In this document: positions 1 through 8,600 of the stretch, piece after piece | Layout: each line of letters begins with the position of its first letter | Position numbering within the stretch: the first letter of the stretch is position 1 | Assembly: GCA_041395105.1 (NCBI GenBank) | Contig: JAWLBB010000012.1 | Span: forward strand, 30,928 to 94,927 | DNA: 64,000 bases | Reading direction: 5' to 3' | Origin: Opitutaceae bacterium | GTDB lineage: Bacteria > Verrucomicrobiota > Verrucomicrobiia > Opitutales > Opitutaceae | Program-made: the position numbers and the translations under genes | The notes under the pieces: model-generated | Seen by the model: the letters and a program-made list of their open reading frames with translations, nothing else | The model's database searches: none | Told to the model about the DNA's origin: nothing

Positions 1-553
1 CCATGCGGTCCATGTTCGAGGAATCCAGCAGGCCGCCCAGCGCAATGTTCGAGTCCGGTGTGATGACCACGCCACCGTAACGGAAACCCAGGCGATTCTG
101 AAAGGGGACATTGAATCCCCGGATGCTCACGGTGTTGGCGAAGCGGGTGGAACTGGAAGCCGAGGAGGCCGAACGCTCCGCCGACCCGCCACCGCGGTTG
201 GCGTCGGGTCCGGTTCCGCCGGAGGGGGCCTCGGTATCGGAGGTATTGACACCCGCGGCGTAGGAGAGCGCCTCATCAAAATCAGTCGCGCCCAGATCCT
301 TGATGAACTCCGAAGTGATGACCTGGATGGTCATCGGGAGTTCCTTGATCGGGGTGTTCAAACCCGTGGCCGAAACCGAATTGGCCGCGCGGTAGCGGTC
401 GTCCTTGGTCGCATCGATCTCAAAGACCGACAGATAAATCAGCTCTTCATCTTCTTCAGCCGAGGCGGATTGTTGCGCGTTGACCGAAGGAACCATCGCG
501 GCCAGGGCCGCACTGCCGACGAGCAGGATCGAGGTAAGGCGTGAGTGGAGCAT
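1..553 (-). CDS. TonB-dependent receptor, N-terminal part (runs off the left edge)
   Basis: Translating the minus strand from the ATG at 553 gives a signal peptide (MLHSRLTSILLVGSAALAAM, cleavage near VNAQ), a short acidic linker, and then a plug domain: LNTPIKELPMTIQVIT, then a SIRGF motif and an RYGG segment. That is the usual start of a TonB-dependent outer-membrane receptor, which imports large substrates such as oligosaccharides or siderophores using energy passed on by TonB. About 184 residues are in the window; the rest of the plug and the barrel lie to the left. It is divergent from the LacI-type regulator at 815, so a sugar-related substrate is likely, but that is inference. The Ser-rich insertion around residues 110-140 of the plug is low in complexity. 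Confidence 0.85.
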   Translation of the reverse strand, partial: MLHSRLTSILLVGSAALAAMVPSVNAQQSASAEEDEELIYLSVFEIDATKDDRYRAANSVSATGLNTPIKELPMTIQVITSEFIKDLGATDFDEALSYAAGVNTSDTEAPSGGTGPDANRGGGSAERSASSASSSTRFANTVSIRGFNVPFQNRLGFRYGGVVITPDSNIALGGLLDSSNMDRM

Positions 554-707
554 GGGGGTCTGTTTTCTGAATGAGTCGGGAAAGAGTCCAGAGGCGCGCC
601 GAGAGGGCATCAGTTCGAATGCGGGGAACCGGAGAGCAGGGTTTCGGGGTTGAGGCTTTTTTTTCCGGCTAACCGAAGTAAGGGTTGCATAAATCCGGCA
701 GGGTTGC

Positions 708-721
708 TTAATAATTATAAA
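708..721. promoter_or_regulatory. Operator-like palindrome, copy 1
   Basis: TTAATAATTATAAA fits the palindrome TTN-ATAATTAT-NAA. It lies in the divergent promoter region between the TonB receptor (start 553) and the LacI-type gene (start 815). The same 14-mer with one change recurs at 1998 before the dehydrogenase gene. Sharing between two promoters that flank a LacI-type gene suggests its own binding site. Confidence 0.5.
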
Positions 722-814
722 CCATGACATCCCTGTCAATGGATTTTCCTGCGAAAGTTTTCTCGCCCCTCCCGCTGTCGCCCTTTTCCATTACCCCTGT
801 CAAGAGATAGACTG

Positions 815-1924
815 ATGGCCCAAAACAAGAACCAGCGAATTTCCCAGCAGCAGATCGCACGGGACCTCGGGGTTTCCCAGGCTCTTGTTTCGATGGTTCT
901 GAATGGTCGTCGGACCGGGATTTCGCAGGATTCCTTCGACCGGATCTGGAAGTACGCGATGGATAAGGGCTACACCCCGAGAGGCATGAATGTCAACCTG
1001 GTGCGCCCGGCGGAGAATGGCGCCCGTACAGTCGGCTACATCCTGCGGGCACCCCTGCAACTGGCGACCAAGAGCAATTTCTTCAGCTATGTCCACCACG
1101 GGCTGCATGCCAGCGTGACCGGGGCCGATGTCCGCACCGTTTTTCTCGGTAGCGAGACGGACCTTGATGCGGAGCAACTTCTGGAGTTCATCGACAGCCA
1201 ATCCTCCCTGATCGGCCTGGTCGTGATGGGGGAATTGGAGGAGGCCTTCATGAAAGTCCTCCTCAGGTCCAGAAAACCCGTCGTCTACACTTCGGCGCGG
1301 TATCCCGGACGGTGTCACAGTGTCATCTCCAACCAGCAACAATCAGCCGAGCAGTTGGTCGAACACCTCGTAGCTCTAGGGCATAAAAAGTTTGCCTGGC
1401 TGGGCGGCGATGAAGGTCGGAGCCGCAACCTGGAGAGGAGAAACGCCGTCCTCGAAGTTCTGGCACGACATGGGCTGACTATCGAGGCCCGAGACCAGGT
1501 CGATCTGGGCGAAGCCGACCGCCGCGAGGGAGCCCAGGCCGCCGCCGCGATTTTCGGGACGAATCACCGCAAGCTGCCAACCGCCTGGATCTGCATGACC
1601 GGCCTGATGGCCCGCGGGGCCGTCAATTTTCTTCTGCAGAAAGGGATCGAAGTCGGTCGCGACATCAGCGTGGTCGCGTTCGATCTGACCAAGGTCTGCA
1701 CCGAGGAGCATCCCACCATCACCAGCGCTTTTGCCGAACCGACAAAGATCGGCGAGGAAGCCGGCCGGATCGTGCTGGCGGCGAGCGGTGACAGCGGATT
1801 CCCACTTCACGAAATCACCCTGCCCTCCGTTCTGGTTGAACGTGAATCGTCGGGTCCTGTCCCGATGGAATTGAAGAGGACAATCAAGACGCCCAAGGCG
1901 CCCCGGACAAGAGCGAGAACCTGA
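815..1924 (+). CDS. LacI-family transcriptional regulator
   Basis: A 369-aa protein with an N-terminal helix-turn-helix (residues 10-31, IARDLGVSQALVSMVLNGR) followed by a periplasmic-binding-protein-like effector domain (about 70-350, with AWLGGDEGRSRN and a VVAFD strand near the C-terminal subdomain). The length is normal for the LacI/GalR family, which bind palindromic operators and release them on sugar binding. The gene is divergent from a TonB receptor and followed by two sugar-acid/sugar enzymes, so it likely controls that set. A repeated palindrome (708-721 and 1998-2011) is a candidate operator. The C-terminal tail is basic (KRTIKTPKAPRTRART), which is unusual. The ligand cannot be told from sequence. 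Confidence 0.9.
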   Translation: MAQNKNQRISQQQIARDLGVSQALVSMVLNGRRTGISQDSFDRIWKYAMDKGYTPRGMNVNLVRPAENGARTVGYILRAPLQLATKSNFFSYVHHGLHASVTGADVRTVFLGSETDLDAEQLLEFIDSQSSLIGLVVMGELEEAFMKVLLRSRKPVVYTSARYPGRCHSVISNQQQSAEQLVEHLVALGHKKFAWLGGDEGRSRNLERRNAVLEVLARHGLTIEARDQVDLGEADRREGAQAAAAIFGTNHRKLPTAWICMTGLMARGAVNFLLQKGIEVGRDISVVAFDLTKVCTEEHPTITSAFAEPTKIGEEAGRIVLAASGDSGFPLHEITLPSVLVERESSGPVPMELKRTIKTPKAPRTRART

Positions 1925-1997
1925 TCGCGGGACCTCCACCTGGTCCCGGGAAACGGCCCGGCCCATCTCCAAAGACATTGACAGCCAGGATCCTTCA

Positions 1998-2011
1998 TTA
2001 ATAATTATCAA
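1998..2011. promoter_or_regulatory. Operator-like palindrome, copy 2
   Basis: TTAATAATTATCAA sits 4 bp before the dehydrogenase start at 2016 and differs from the 708 copy at one position. It would overlap the ribosome-binding region, so a bound repressor could block transcription into the gene. Confidence 0.5.
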
Positions 2012-2015
2012 CCCC

Positions 2016-3032
2016 ATGACACAAAACCCCGTGGCCCTCGCCGTTCTGAGCGAGGCCGAAATCGCCGATTTTCTGCCAGGTGCTTCACTTGACCGCCTCA
2101 AGTCCCTCCTGCCGAACCTGGAATTCATCGACCCGACGGCCGGTGGATTCGGTGACTGGCCCAGTCTTCTCTCGCAAAAGAAGCCGGAAATTCTCATCAC
2201 TGCCTGGAAGACCCCTTCCCTGCCTGAAAGCTGGTTGAACGATCCGGGGTATTCACTCAAGTATCTCTGCCACTTCACGGGGACCGTCCGCAAACTCGTC
2301 CCCCGCCCCTTCCTTGAGCGGGGCCTCGTCCTGACCAACTGGGGAAACTCGATCAGTCGGACGGTCGCCGAGTGCGGTCTGCTCCTCACGCTGTCGGCCC
2401 TCCGCCGCGCTTCGTCCTGGGCCATCGACATGCACCTCAAAGGGGCCTGGAAGACCCCTGCCCTCGTCACCGAGTCCCTTTTTGGCCGTCGCGTCGGCCT
2501 GCATGGCTTCGGCAATATCTCCCAGCATCTGGCCCGCCTGATGCAGCCGTTCGAGGTGCCCATCGCCACCTATTCCCCCAGCGTGCCGGACTCGGTCCTG
2601 GAATCCTTCGGGGTGACCCGTGCCGACTCCCTTGAAGCCCTCTTTTCCGAAAACAACGTCATCGTCGAACTGGCCGCCTACAAGCCGGAGAACCGGCACC
2701 TGGTCTCCGAAAGAATCCTGCGCCTGATTCCCGAGGGCGGCACCTTTGTCAACGTGGGTCGCGGTGCGGTCGTCGATGAGGCCGCCCTGTTGAAGATCGC
2801 CCGCGAGGGCCGACTGCAGGTCGCCCTCGATGTCTACGAGACCGAACCACTCCCGGCCGATTCCGGTTTCCGTGGTCTGCCCAATGTCACACTCACGCCG
2901 CATATCGGCGGGCCGACCATCGACCGGCGGCAGGATGCCGGTGCCCTCGGCGTGGAAAACATCGCCAATTACCTCCAGGGAAAACCGCTCGAGGCCGTCG
3001 TCTCCCTCTCTGTCTATGATCGCTCAACCTGA
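2016..3032 (+). CDS. D-2-hydroxyacid dehydrogenase, NAD(P)-dependent
   Basis: A 338-aa protein with the family's split catalytic domain and inserted Rossmann domain. The nucleotide-binding loop is GLHGFGNISQ (161-170), and the expected catalytic residues are visible: Arg249 in NVGRGAVVDE, Glu277 in DVYETEP and His296 in TPHIGGP. The family reduces 2-keto acids to D-2-hydroxy acids (glyoxylate, hydroxypyruvate, phosphoglycerate and others); the true substrate is not shown. It lies 91 bp after the LacI-type regulator and before a sugar isomerase, suggesting a catabolic role on a sugar acid. The start at 2016 is the first ATG after the operator-like site. Confidence 0.9.
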   Translation: MTQNPVALAVLSEAEIADFLPGASLDRLKSLLPNLEFIDPTAGGFGDWPSLLSQKKPEILITAWKTPSLPESWLNDPGYSLKYLCHFTGTVRKLVPRPFLERGLVLTNWGNSISRTVAECGLLLTLSALRRASSWAIDMHLKGAWKTPALVTESLFGRRVGLHGFGNISQHLARLMQPFEVPIATYSPSVPDSVLESFGVTRADSLEALFSENNVIVELAAYKPENRHLVSERILRLIPEGGTFVNVGRGAVVDEAALLKIAREGRLQVALDVYETEPLPADSGFRGLPNVTLTPHIGGPTIDRRQDAGALGVENIANYLQGKPLEAVVSLSVYDRST

Positions 3033-3294
3033 CCGATCCTCACCATTCCACTTCTGACAACACTGCCATCCGTGAGTCTGCTCGATAGCCACGACAGGCG
3101 GAGCGGCGAGACAGCGCCGTTGCTGCAACTGACTGAAGAACCCCGATGCAGCCACTTCGCTGTGTCGAAGTGCCGCCCCTTATCAATCGGATCCTTCCAA
3201 GAGCCTGCACCACCCTAACTGACGTGCGCCAAAGGCCCACCCGCCAACGCGCAAATCCGTAACTGAGTCACCCCTTCCAGCCAAACCCTCCATC

Positions 3295-4125
3295 ATGACC
3301 GCCTCCATCCACGACCTCAACTGGTGTTTCTCGACCCTGGGCTGCCCGGAACTCGACCTTACAGGCGCGCTCGATCTGGCCGCCCGTTTCAATCTGCGAC
3401 GCATCGAAATCCGCTCCCTCGAGAGCCGGGTGGATATGCCCGCCTACTTCACGGAAAAGTGGAAAACCCCGGCCGCCATCCAGTCCGAGCTGACGAAGAG
3501 AAACCTCACGATCGCCTCCCTAGACACCTCGATGAAGCTGATCGGCCACAAGCCGGAGGACCGCGGTGCCCTGCTCGAATTCATCCCCTGGGCCGAGGCC
3601 CTCAACGTGCCCTTCCTCAGGGTCTTTGACGGCGGGACGATTGATGGCGACCTCCGGGTGGAAGAACGGGACGAGGCGGCCGAGACCATCCGGTGGTGGC
3701 GCGAACGCCGCTCCGAAGGTGGCTGGAAGGTCGATATCATGATCGAAACCCACAACGCGATCACCTCGACGAAGGCGGTCCGCGGGCTGCAGGCGGTGCT
3801 CGATACCCCGGTCCCGATTCTCTGGGATTCTCACCACACCTGGAAACACAAGGGCGAGGATCCGGCCGACACTTTCGATGCCATCCGCGCCCACGTCCCC
3901 CACATCCACGTCAAGGACAGTGTGCCCAATCCGGAAAAGCGCGGCGGCACGGAATACGTGATGCCCTGCGAGGGCGACATGCCCCTGGAGGGCCTCCTCT
4001 CCAAGCTGGCGGAGGACGATTTCTCCGGCACCGTCAGCCTGGAGTGGGAACGCATGTGGCACCCCTACCTCGCCCCTCTCGCCGACGCCCTCGAGCACAT
4101 GAAGGGTCTCGGCTGGATCGGCTAG
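3295..4125 (+). CDS. Sugar phosphate isomerase/epimerase-like TIM-barrel protein
   Basis: A 276-aa protein of the xylose isomerase-like TIM barrel (AP endonuclease 2) superfamily. Likely metal ligands occur in the usual order: Glu in MIETHN (about 153), Asp/His in LWDSHHT (about 180), His in HIHVKD (about 202), Glu in VSLEWE near 248. Members isomerise or epimerise sugars, inositols or keto acids, normally with a divalent metal. The 262-bp gap after the dehydrogenase shows no clear terminator or operator, so co-transcription is possible but not shown. No signal peptide is seen, so it is probably cytoplasmic. Confidence 0.85.
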   Translation: MTASIHDLNWCFSTLGCPELDLTGALDLAARFNLRRIEIRSLESRVDMPAYFTEKWKTPAAIQSELTKRNLTIASLDTSMKLIGHKPEDRGALLEFIPWAEALNVPFLRVFDGGTIDGDLRVEERDEAAETIRWWRERRSEGGWKVDIMIETHNAITSTKAVRGLQAVLDTPVPILWDSHHTWKHKGEDPADTFDAIRAHVPHIHVKDSVPNPEKRGGTEYVMPCEGDMPLEGLLSKLAEDDFSGTVSLEWERMWHPYLAPLADALEHMKGLGWIG

Positions 4126-4164
4126 AAGAAGAGGCCGGAAATCGGTGGTCAGTCGATTCGATCT

Positions 4165-4233
4165 GTAGGAGAGGCTTTATGCCTCGATCCAGCGCTTGAG
4201 TGGCAGGGCATCGAGGCGTAAAGCCTCTCCTAC
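4165..4233. repeat. Intergenic inverted repeat, REP-like
   Basis: Arms 4165-4188 and 4210-4233 are 24 bp each and pair with one mismatch; the loop is 21 bp. The arm begins GTAGGAGAGGCTTT. Downstream of the isomerase gene there is no T-run, so this looks more like a dispersed palindromic repeat than a simple terminator. Confidence 0.75.
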
Positions 4234-4330
4234 GCAGGGGATGTGCGCTTCCGTTCTTCCCTTCTTGGCAGTTTCCCCTTTCCATCTCTCATCTTCGACC
4301 CACACCCCGGTGTGAATCCATTCTCAATCC

Positions 4331-5323
4331 GTGCCCGCCACCACCTGGGAAAATCTCGACTGGACGCGCCTTGAGCGGCTGCGTGCGTTTTTTCTGGATA
4401 CGTCTGCCATCGAGGGCCCCTATTGGCGCGACGAGGAGGATCTCCTTGCCTACGACCTGACCTTCGGAGCCCGCATCGGTTGGAAATGGGATCACGTCAT
4501 CGCGGAACTGAATCGGCGGGAGTGGCAACCACCGTCCACCCGGATCTACGATTGGGGCTGCGGGACGGCCATCGCCGCCCGGCGTCTTCTGGCCGCCTTT
4601 CCGGACCACCCCTGGGAATCGGTTACACTCTGGGATCATTCCCCGCAGGCCACCGATTTTGCCCGCAAGTGCATCAGTGAAATCCATCCGGGGGTGGCGT
4701 GCCAGGTCACCCCGCCCGATCGGCTCGAGCCCGGCGCCCTCGTTCTCGTCAGCCACGCCCTGGGCGAGGCCCGCGAAGAGGACCTCCGCCTGCTTTGGGA
4801 GCGGGTTCGCGAGGCCCGGGGTTTGATCCTGGTCGAACCCGGAACCCACGAAAGCAGCCGGGCGGTCATCGCCGTCCGCGAGGTGCTGAAGGGTCACTTT
4901 GCCGTGCGCGCCCCCTGCACCCATCAGGCAGCCTGCGGACTCCTGACCGAAGAGAACAGCCGGCACTGGTGCCACCATTTCGGTCGGGTGCCGACGGAGG
5001 TCTTCATGGATGCCAACTGGGCCCTCTTCTCCCGAACCCTCGGCATTGATCTGCGCAGTCTCCCGGTCAGTTATCTCGTCCTCGACAAAGCGGGCGCAGC
5101 GAACAAGACCGAAGGCATTTCCCGCATCCTCGGCCGACCCCGCTTCTACAAGGGCTTTTGCCGGATTCTGAACTGCCAGTCGTCGGGCGTTTCCGAGCTT
5201 GAGCTGCCCAAACGGATGGACAAGGAACTCTGGAAGACCCTGAAGAAGGACCGGCACTCCGGATTGTTCGCATGGGAGGTCGAAGGGGATCGAATCCGTG
5301 AGGGCCGGGAGTCCAAAGGGTGA
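4331..5323 (+). CDS. Rsm22-like methyltransferase-fold protein (small ribosomal subunit factor)
   Basis: A 330-aa protein with a class I SAM-methyltransferase core (motif I at 73-80, YDWGCGTA) and the Cys pattern of the Rsm22/METTL17 family: Cys196 and Cys202 (APCTHQAACG), Cys214 (HWCHHF), then Cys277 and Cys282 (FCRILNCQ). In mitochondria the family assists small-subunit ribosome assembly, and the cysteines bind a 4Fe-4S cluster; the bacterial role is less known. The start is a GTG at 4331, in agreement with the N-terminal similarity of the family, though a later start cannot be excluded. It stands alone between intergenic repeats. Confidence 0.75.
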   Translation: MPATTWENLDWTRLERLRAFFLDTSAIEGPYWRDEEDLLAYDLTFGARIGWKWDHVIAELNRREWQPPSTRIYDWGCGTAIAARRLLAAFPDHPWESVTLWDHSPQATDFARKCISEIHPGVACQVTPPDRLEPGALVLVSHALGEAREEDLRLLWERVREARGLILVEPGTHESSRAVIAVREVLKGHFAVRAPCTHQAACGLLTEENSRHWCHHFGRVPTEVFMDANWALFSRTLGIDLRSLPVSYLVLDKAGAANKTEGISRILGRPRFYKGFCRILNCQSSGVSELELPKRMDKELWKTLKKDRHSGLFAWEVEGDRIREGRESKG

Positions 5324-5405
5324 CCCGAGAGCCAACGTTACGTTGTAGCCCCGGCACCTGTGGTGAGCCAGTCGAACCGGTCCCTTGCCGGGAACGACCC
5401 GAATC

Positions 5406-5477
5406 TGTAGTCCCGGCAGTCCCTTGCCGGGCCCGCAACCTGGGCTTCGGACCCGGCAAGGGACTGCCGGGACTACA
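5406..5477. repeat. Intergenic inverted repeat with 26-bp perfect arms
   Basis: Arms 5406-5431 (begins TGTAGTCCCGGCAG) and 5452-5477 are perfect reverse complements with a 20-bp loop. A degenerate related fragment (GTAGCCCCGGC..., CCCTTGCCGGGA) lies just upstream at about 5343-5395. It is a different sequence from the 4165 palindrome but has the same size and layout. It lies in the 375-bp gap between two convergent genes. Confidence 0.8.
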
Positions 5478-5501
5478 ACTCGCGGACTGGTGATTCGGCC
5501 A

Positions 5502-5570
5502 GCAACGGACGGCCCGGCGGTCCGTCCCTACCCTCTGACTTTGGGTAGGGCGCGACCTCCGGGCGCGCCG
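5502..5570 (+). repeat. 69-bp dispersed repeat, copy 1
   Basis: Contains two palindromic modules, one around CGGACGGCCCGGCGGTCCG and one around GGGCGCGACCTCCGGGCGCG. It is almost identical to 5622-5689, and a diverged inverted copy lies at 12261-12328. Confidence 0.8.
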
Positions 5571-5621
5571 CGCATCGAACCTTTGCAGAATTCATGACCC
5601 GGGACTCAGGACGGATGCTCC

Positions 5622-5689
5622 GCAACGGACGGCCCGGCGGTCCGTCCCTACCTTCTGACTTTGGTAGGGCGCGACCTCCGGGCGCGCCG
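5622..5689 (+). repeat. 69-bp dispersed repeat, copy 2
   Basis: Differs from copy 1 by a C-to-T change and one missing G. It ends 10 bp from the stop codon of the giant gene on the other strand, so it could also form the transcript end of that gene, but there is no T-run. Confidence 0.8.
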
Positions 5690-5698
5690 CCGCTGGAC

Positions 5699-8600
5699 CT
5701 AATTGATGGTCACGTCGAGGCCGTTGGCCGCGTAGGTCGGCGAAACCGTCCGGCCGGCCGGAGGGGTGATCGTGCTGAAGGTTCCCGTCTTTGAGCTATA
5801 GTCGATCAAGCGGACCGTCGTCCCGTTGGCCGGGCTGTAGCCGGAGGCCAGGACCACCTGCAGCGTTCCGCCGATCCCCAGGGAACCCGGACGGGTCATC
5901 GGCTTGGTTGTTCCGTCGGTGGTCAGGCGGACTGTTCCGGCCCCCGCGAGGGTGACGGTGTTGAAATCGAGTTGCACCGTGCCCACGCTGAAGTCGATTG
6001 TCCCGTTATTGGTCAGGGTGTTGGTCCCCGTCGAATACCCCATGTAGAAGAGGCCGGCGATACTCCGGGTCAGGGTTCCGTTGTTGATGACGGCGAGTGT
6101 ATCCGAACCGCCCTCACAATAGAAGCTGCGGTATCCGGCTGCGATGTTCATATTCCAGGTGGCGCCATTCCCGTTGGTGATGGTCGTATTGGAATTGCCG
6201 TTGGTCCGGAAGTAGACTGCGCCCGTCTGAGTGAAGATACCGTTATTGGTGAAATCCCGATTGCCATTCAGATAATGGGATCCCGTCATGGTGGCCGTCG
6301 CTCCATTGGCAATGATGGTGGTGCCCGCCCCCGTCTGAACCCCGCTGGAACTCCAATCAGCCGTCCCGGTGATGGTCAGGTTCCCCGCGCCCGAGATCGT
6401 ACCGGCGGATTGAACAAATGCACCCACGCTGAGGGTCCCATTGTAGGTCAGGGTGCCCGAGGCGACGGTCAATGCAGCCAAGGTATCATTGGCCACCAGG
6501 GTTACGTCACTCACCCCGGTCACGTAAAACGTCCCATTACCGGTGATATCGGCTCCATTCGGGAAGGTATGGGTTCCGCGATTGAAGATCGCGAAGGTCC
6601 CGTCCGCCATCGAAAGCGTCCCGCCGTGGGTGGAGGCACCGAAGCCCTCAAACTGCAGATTTCCACCCGAGATCACGATCAATCCGGTATTGGTGATCTT
6701 GGTCTCACCCGATCCGGATCCCCAATAAACCAACCCACTGCCCTGTTTGGTCAGGGTACCGGCATTGACGAAGTTGAGCGTGCTTGAGCCGTCCTCGCTG
6801 TAGGCCACATTGTAATTCGGAGCGACATTGACGTTCCAGTTCGCCCCGCTCGCGTTGGTGATGGTCGAGGTCGAGCCACCCCGTGTGCGGAAGTAGCAGC
6901 CTCCGGTCTGGGTGAATGTCCCGTTGTTGGTGAATCCGCGATTCCCATCGAGGGCATTGCTGCCGGTCATCGTCGCCGCTGCTCCATTGGCAATTATCGT
7001 CGTACCCGCACCGGCTTGAAACGTATTGCCGGTCCAGTCCGCCGAGCCGGTAATGGTCATATTGCCCGCGCCGGAAATCGTTCCACCGGAGTGGCTCAGG
7101 GCACCGATGCTGAGCGTTCCGTTGTAGGTCAACGAACCTGCAGTCACCGTCAACCTGGGCAGGGTTTCATTATCCGTAATAGTGACGGCCGCCACACCCG
7201 CCACGTAGAACGTTCCGTCGCCCGAGATGACCGCTCCGGTGGGGAAAGTATGGGTGCCACGGTTGAAGACCGCGAAGGCTCCGTCGGCCACGTCAAGAGT
7301 GCCACCGTAGGTCGACGCACCGTTTCCCTCAAACTGCAGATTGCCCCCGGCGACAACGATCGATCCGGTGTTGGTGATACGGGTCTCTCCCTGGGAATAA
7401 CCCCAATAGACCAAGCCGACTCCACCTTTGGTGAGCGTGCCCGCGTTGACGAAATTGAGGATGCTGGACGAGTCCTCACTGTAGGCAAAGGTGTAGTTGG
7501 CCGCTGCATTGACGTTCCAGTTGGCCCCTGCGGCGTTGGTCATGGTCGAGTTCGACCCACCCCGGGTCTTGAAGTAGACCCCTAAATTCTGGGTGAAGTC
7601 TCCGATGTTGGTGAACTTGCGATTTGCTTCAAGCACGTTGGTGCCGGTCATCGTAGCCGTTGCCGTATTGGCGATGACCGTTGTTCCCGCACCTGACTGG
7701 ACCGTATTCCCCGACCATTCTGCTGATCCGGTAATGGTCATGTTGCCCGCGCCGGAAATCGTTCCACCGGAGTGGGTCAGGACACCGATGCTGAGCGTTC
7801 CATTGTAGGTCAACGAACCTGCAGTCACCGTCAACCTGGGCAGGGTTTCATTATCCGTGACGGTGACGGCCGCCACACCCGCCACATAAAACGTTCCGTC
7901 ACCCGAGACGACCGCTCCGGCGGGGAAAGTATGGGTGCCACGGTTGAAGATCGCGAAGGCTCCGTCGGCCACGTCAAGAGTGCCACCGTGGGTCGACACG
8001 CCTGCTCCTTCAAACTGCAGATTGCCCCCGGCGATAATGATTGATCCGGTGTTGGTGATACGGGTCTCTCCCTGGGAATAGCCCCAGTAGACCAAGCCGA
8101 CCCCACCTTTGGTGAGCGTGCCCGCGTTGACGAAATTGAGGATACTGGACGAGTCCTCACTATAGGCAAAGGTGTAGTTGGCCGCCGAATTGACGTTCCA
8201 GGTGGCCCCGGCGGCGTTGGTCATGGTCGAGGTCGAACCACCCCGGGTCCTGAAGTTGACCCCTAAGTTCTGGGTGAAGTCTCCATTGTTGGTGAACTTC
8301 CGGTTTGAGTCGAGTGCGTGGGTTCCGGTCATGGTCGCCGTCGCATCAGCGGCTATGATGGTCGTGCCCGCGCCGGCCTGGATGGTATTGCCCGACCATT
8401 CGGCCGAGTCGGTGATGGTCATGTTGCCCGCGCCGGAGATGGTTCCGCCGGAGTGGTTCAGGACACCGACGCTGAGCGTTCCGTTGTAGGTCAAAGTACC
8501 TGCAGTCACCGTCAATCTGGGCAGGCTCTCGTTGTCCGCGATGGTGACCGCGGCCACACCGCTTACCTGGAAGGTTCCGTCGCCCGAAATGACCGCCCCG

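Noticed and set aside
1376..2569. A 397-codon minus-strand frame over the LacI and dehydrogenase genes
   Set aside because: Overlaps two clear plus-strand genes and has no recognisable protein features.
3033..3294. A further copy of the operator-like palindrome before the isomerase gene
   Set aside because: None found; only GC-rich sequence with no ATAATTAT core.
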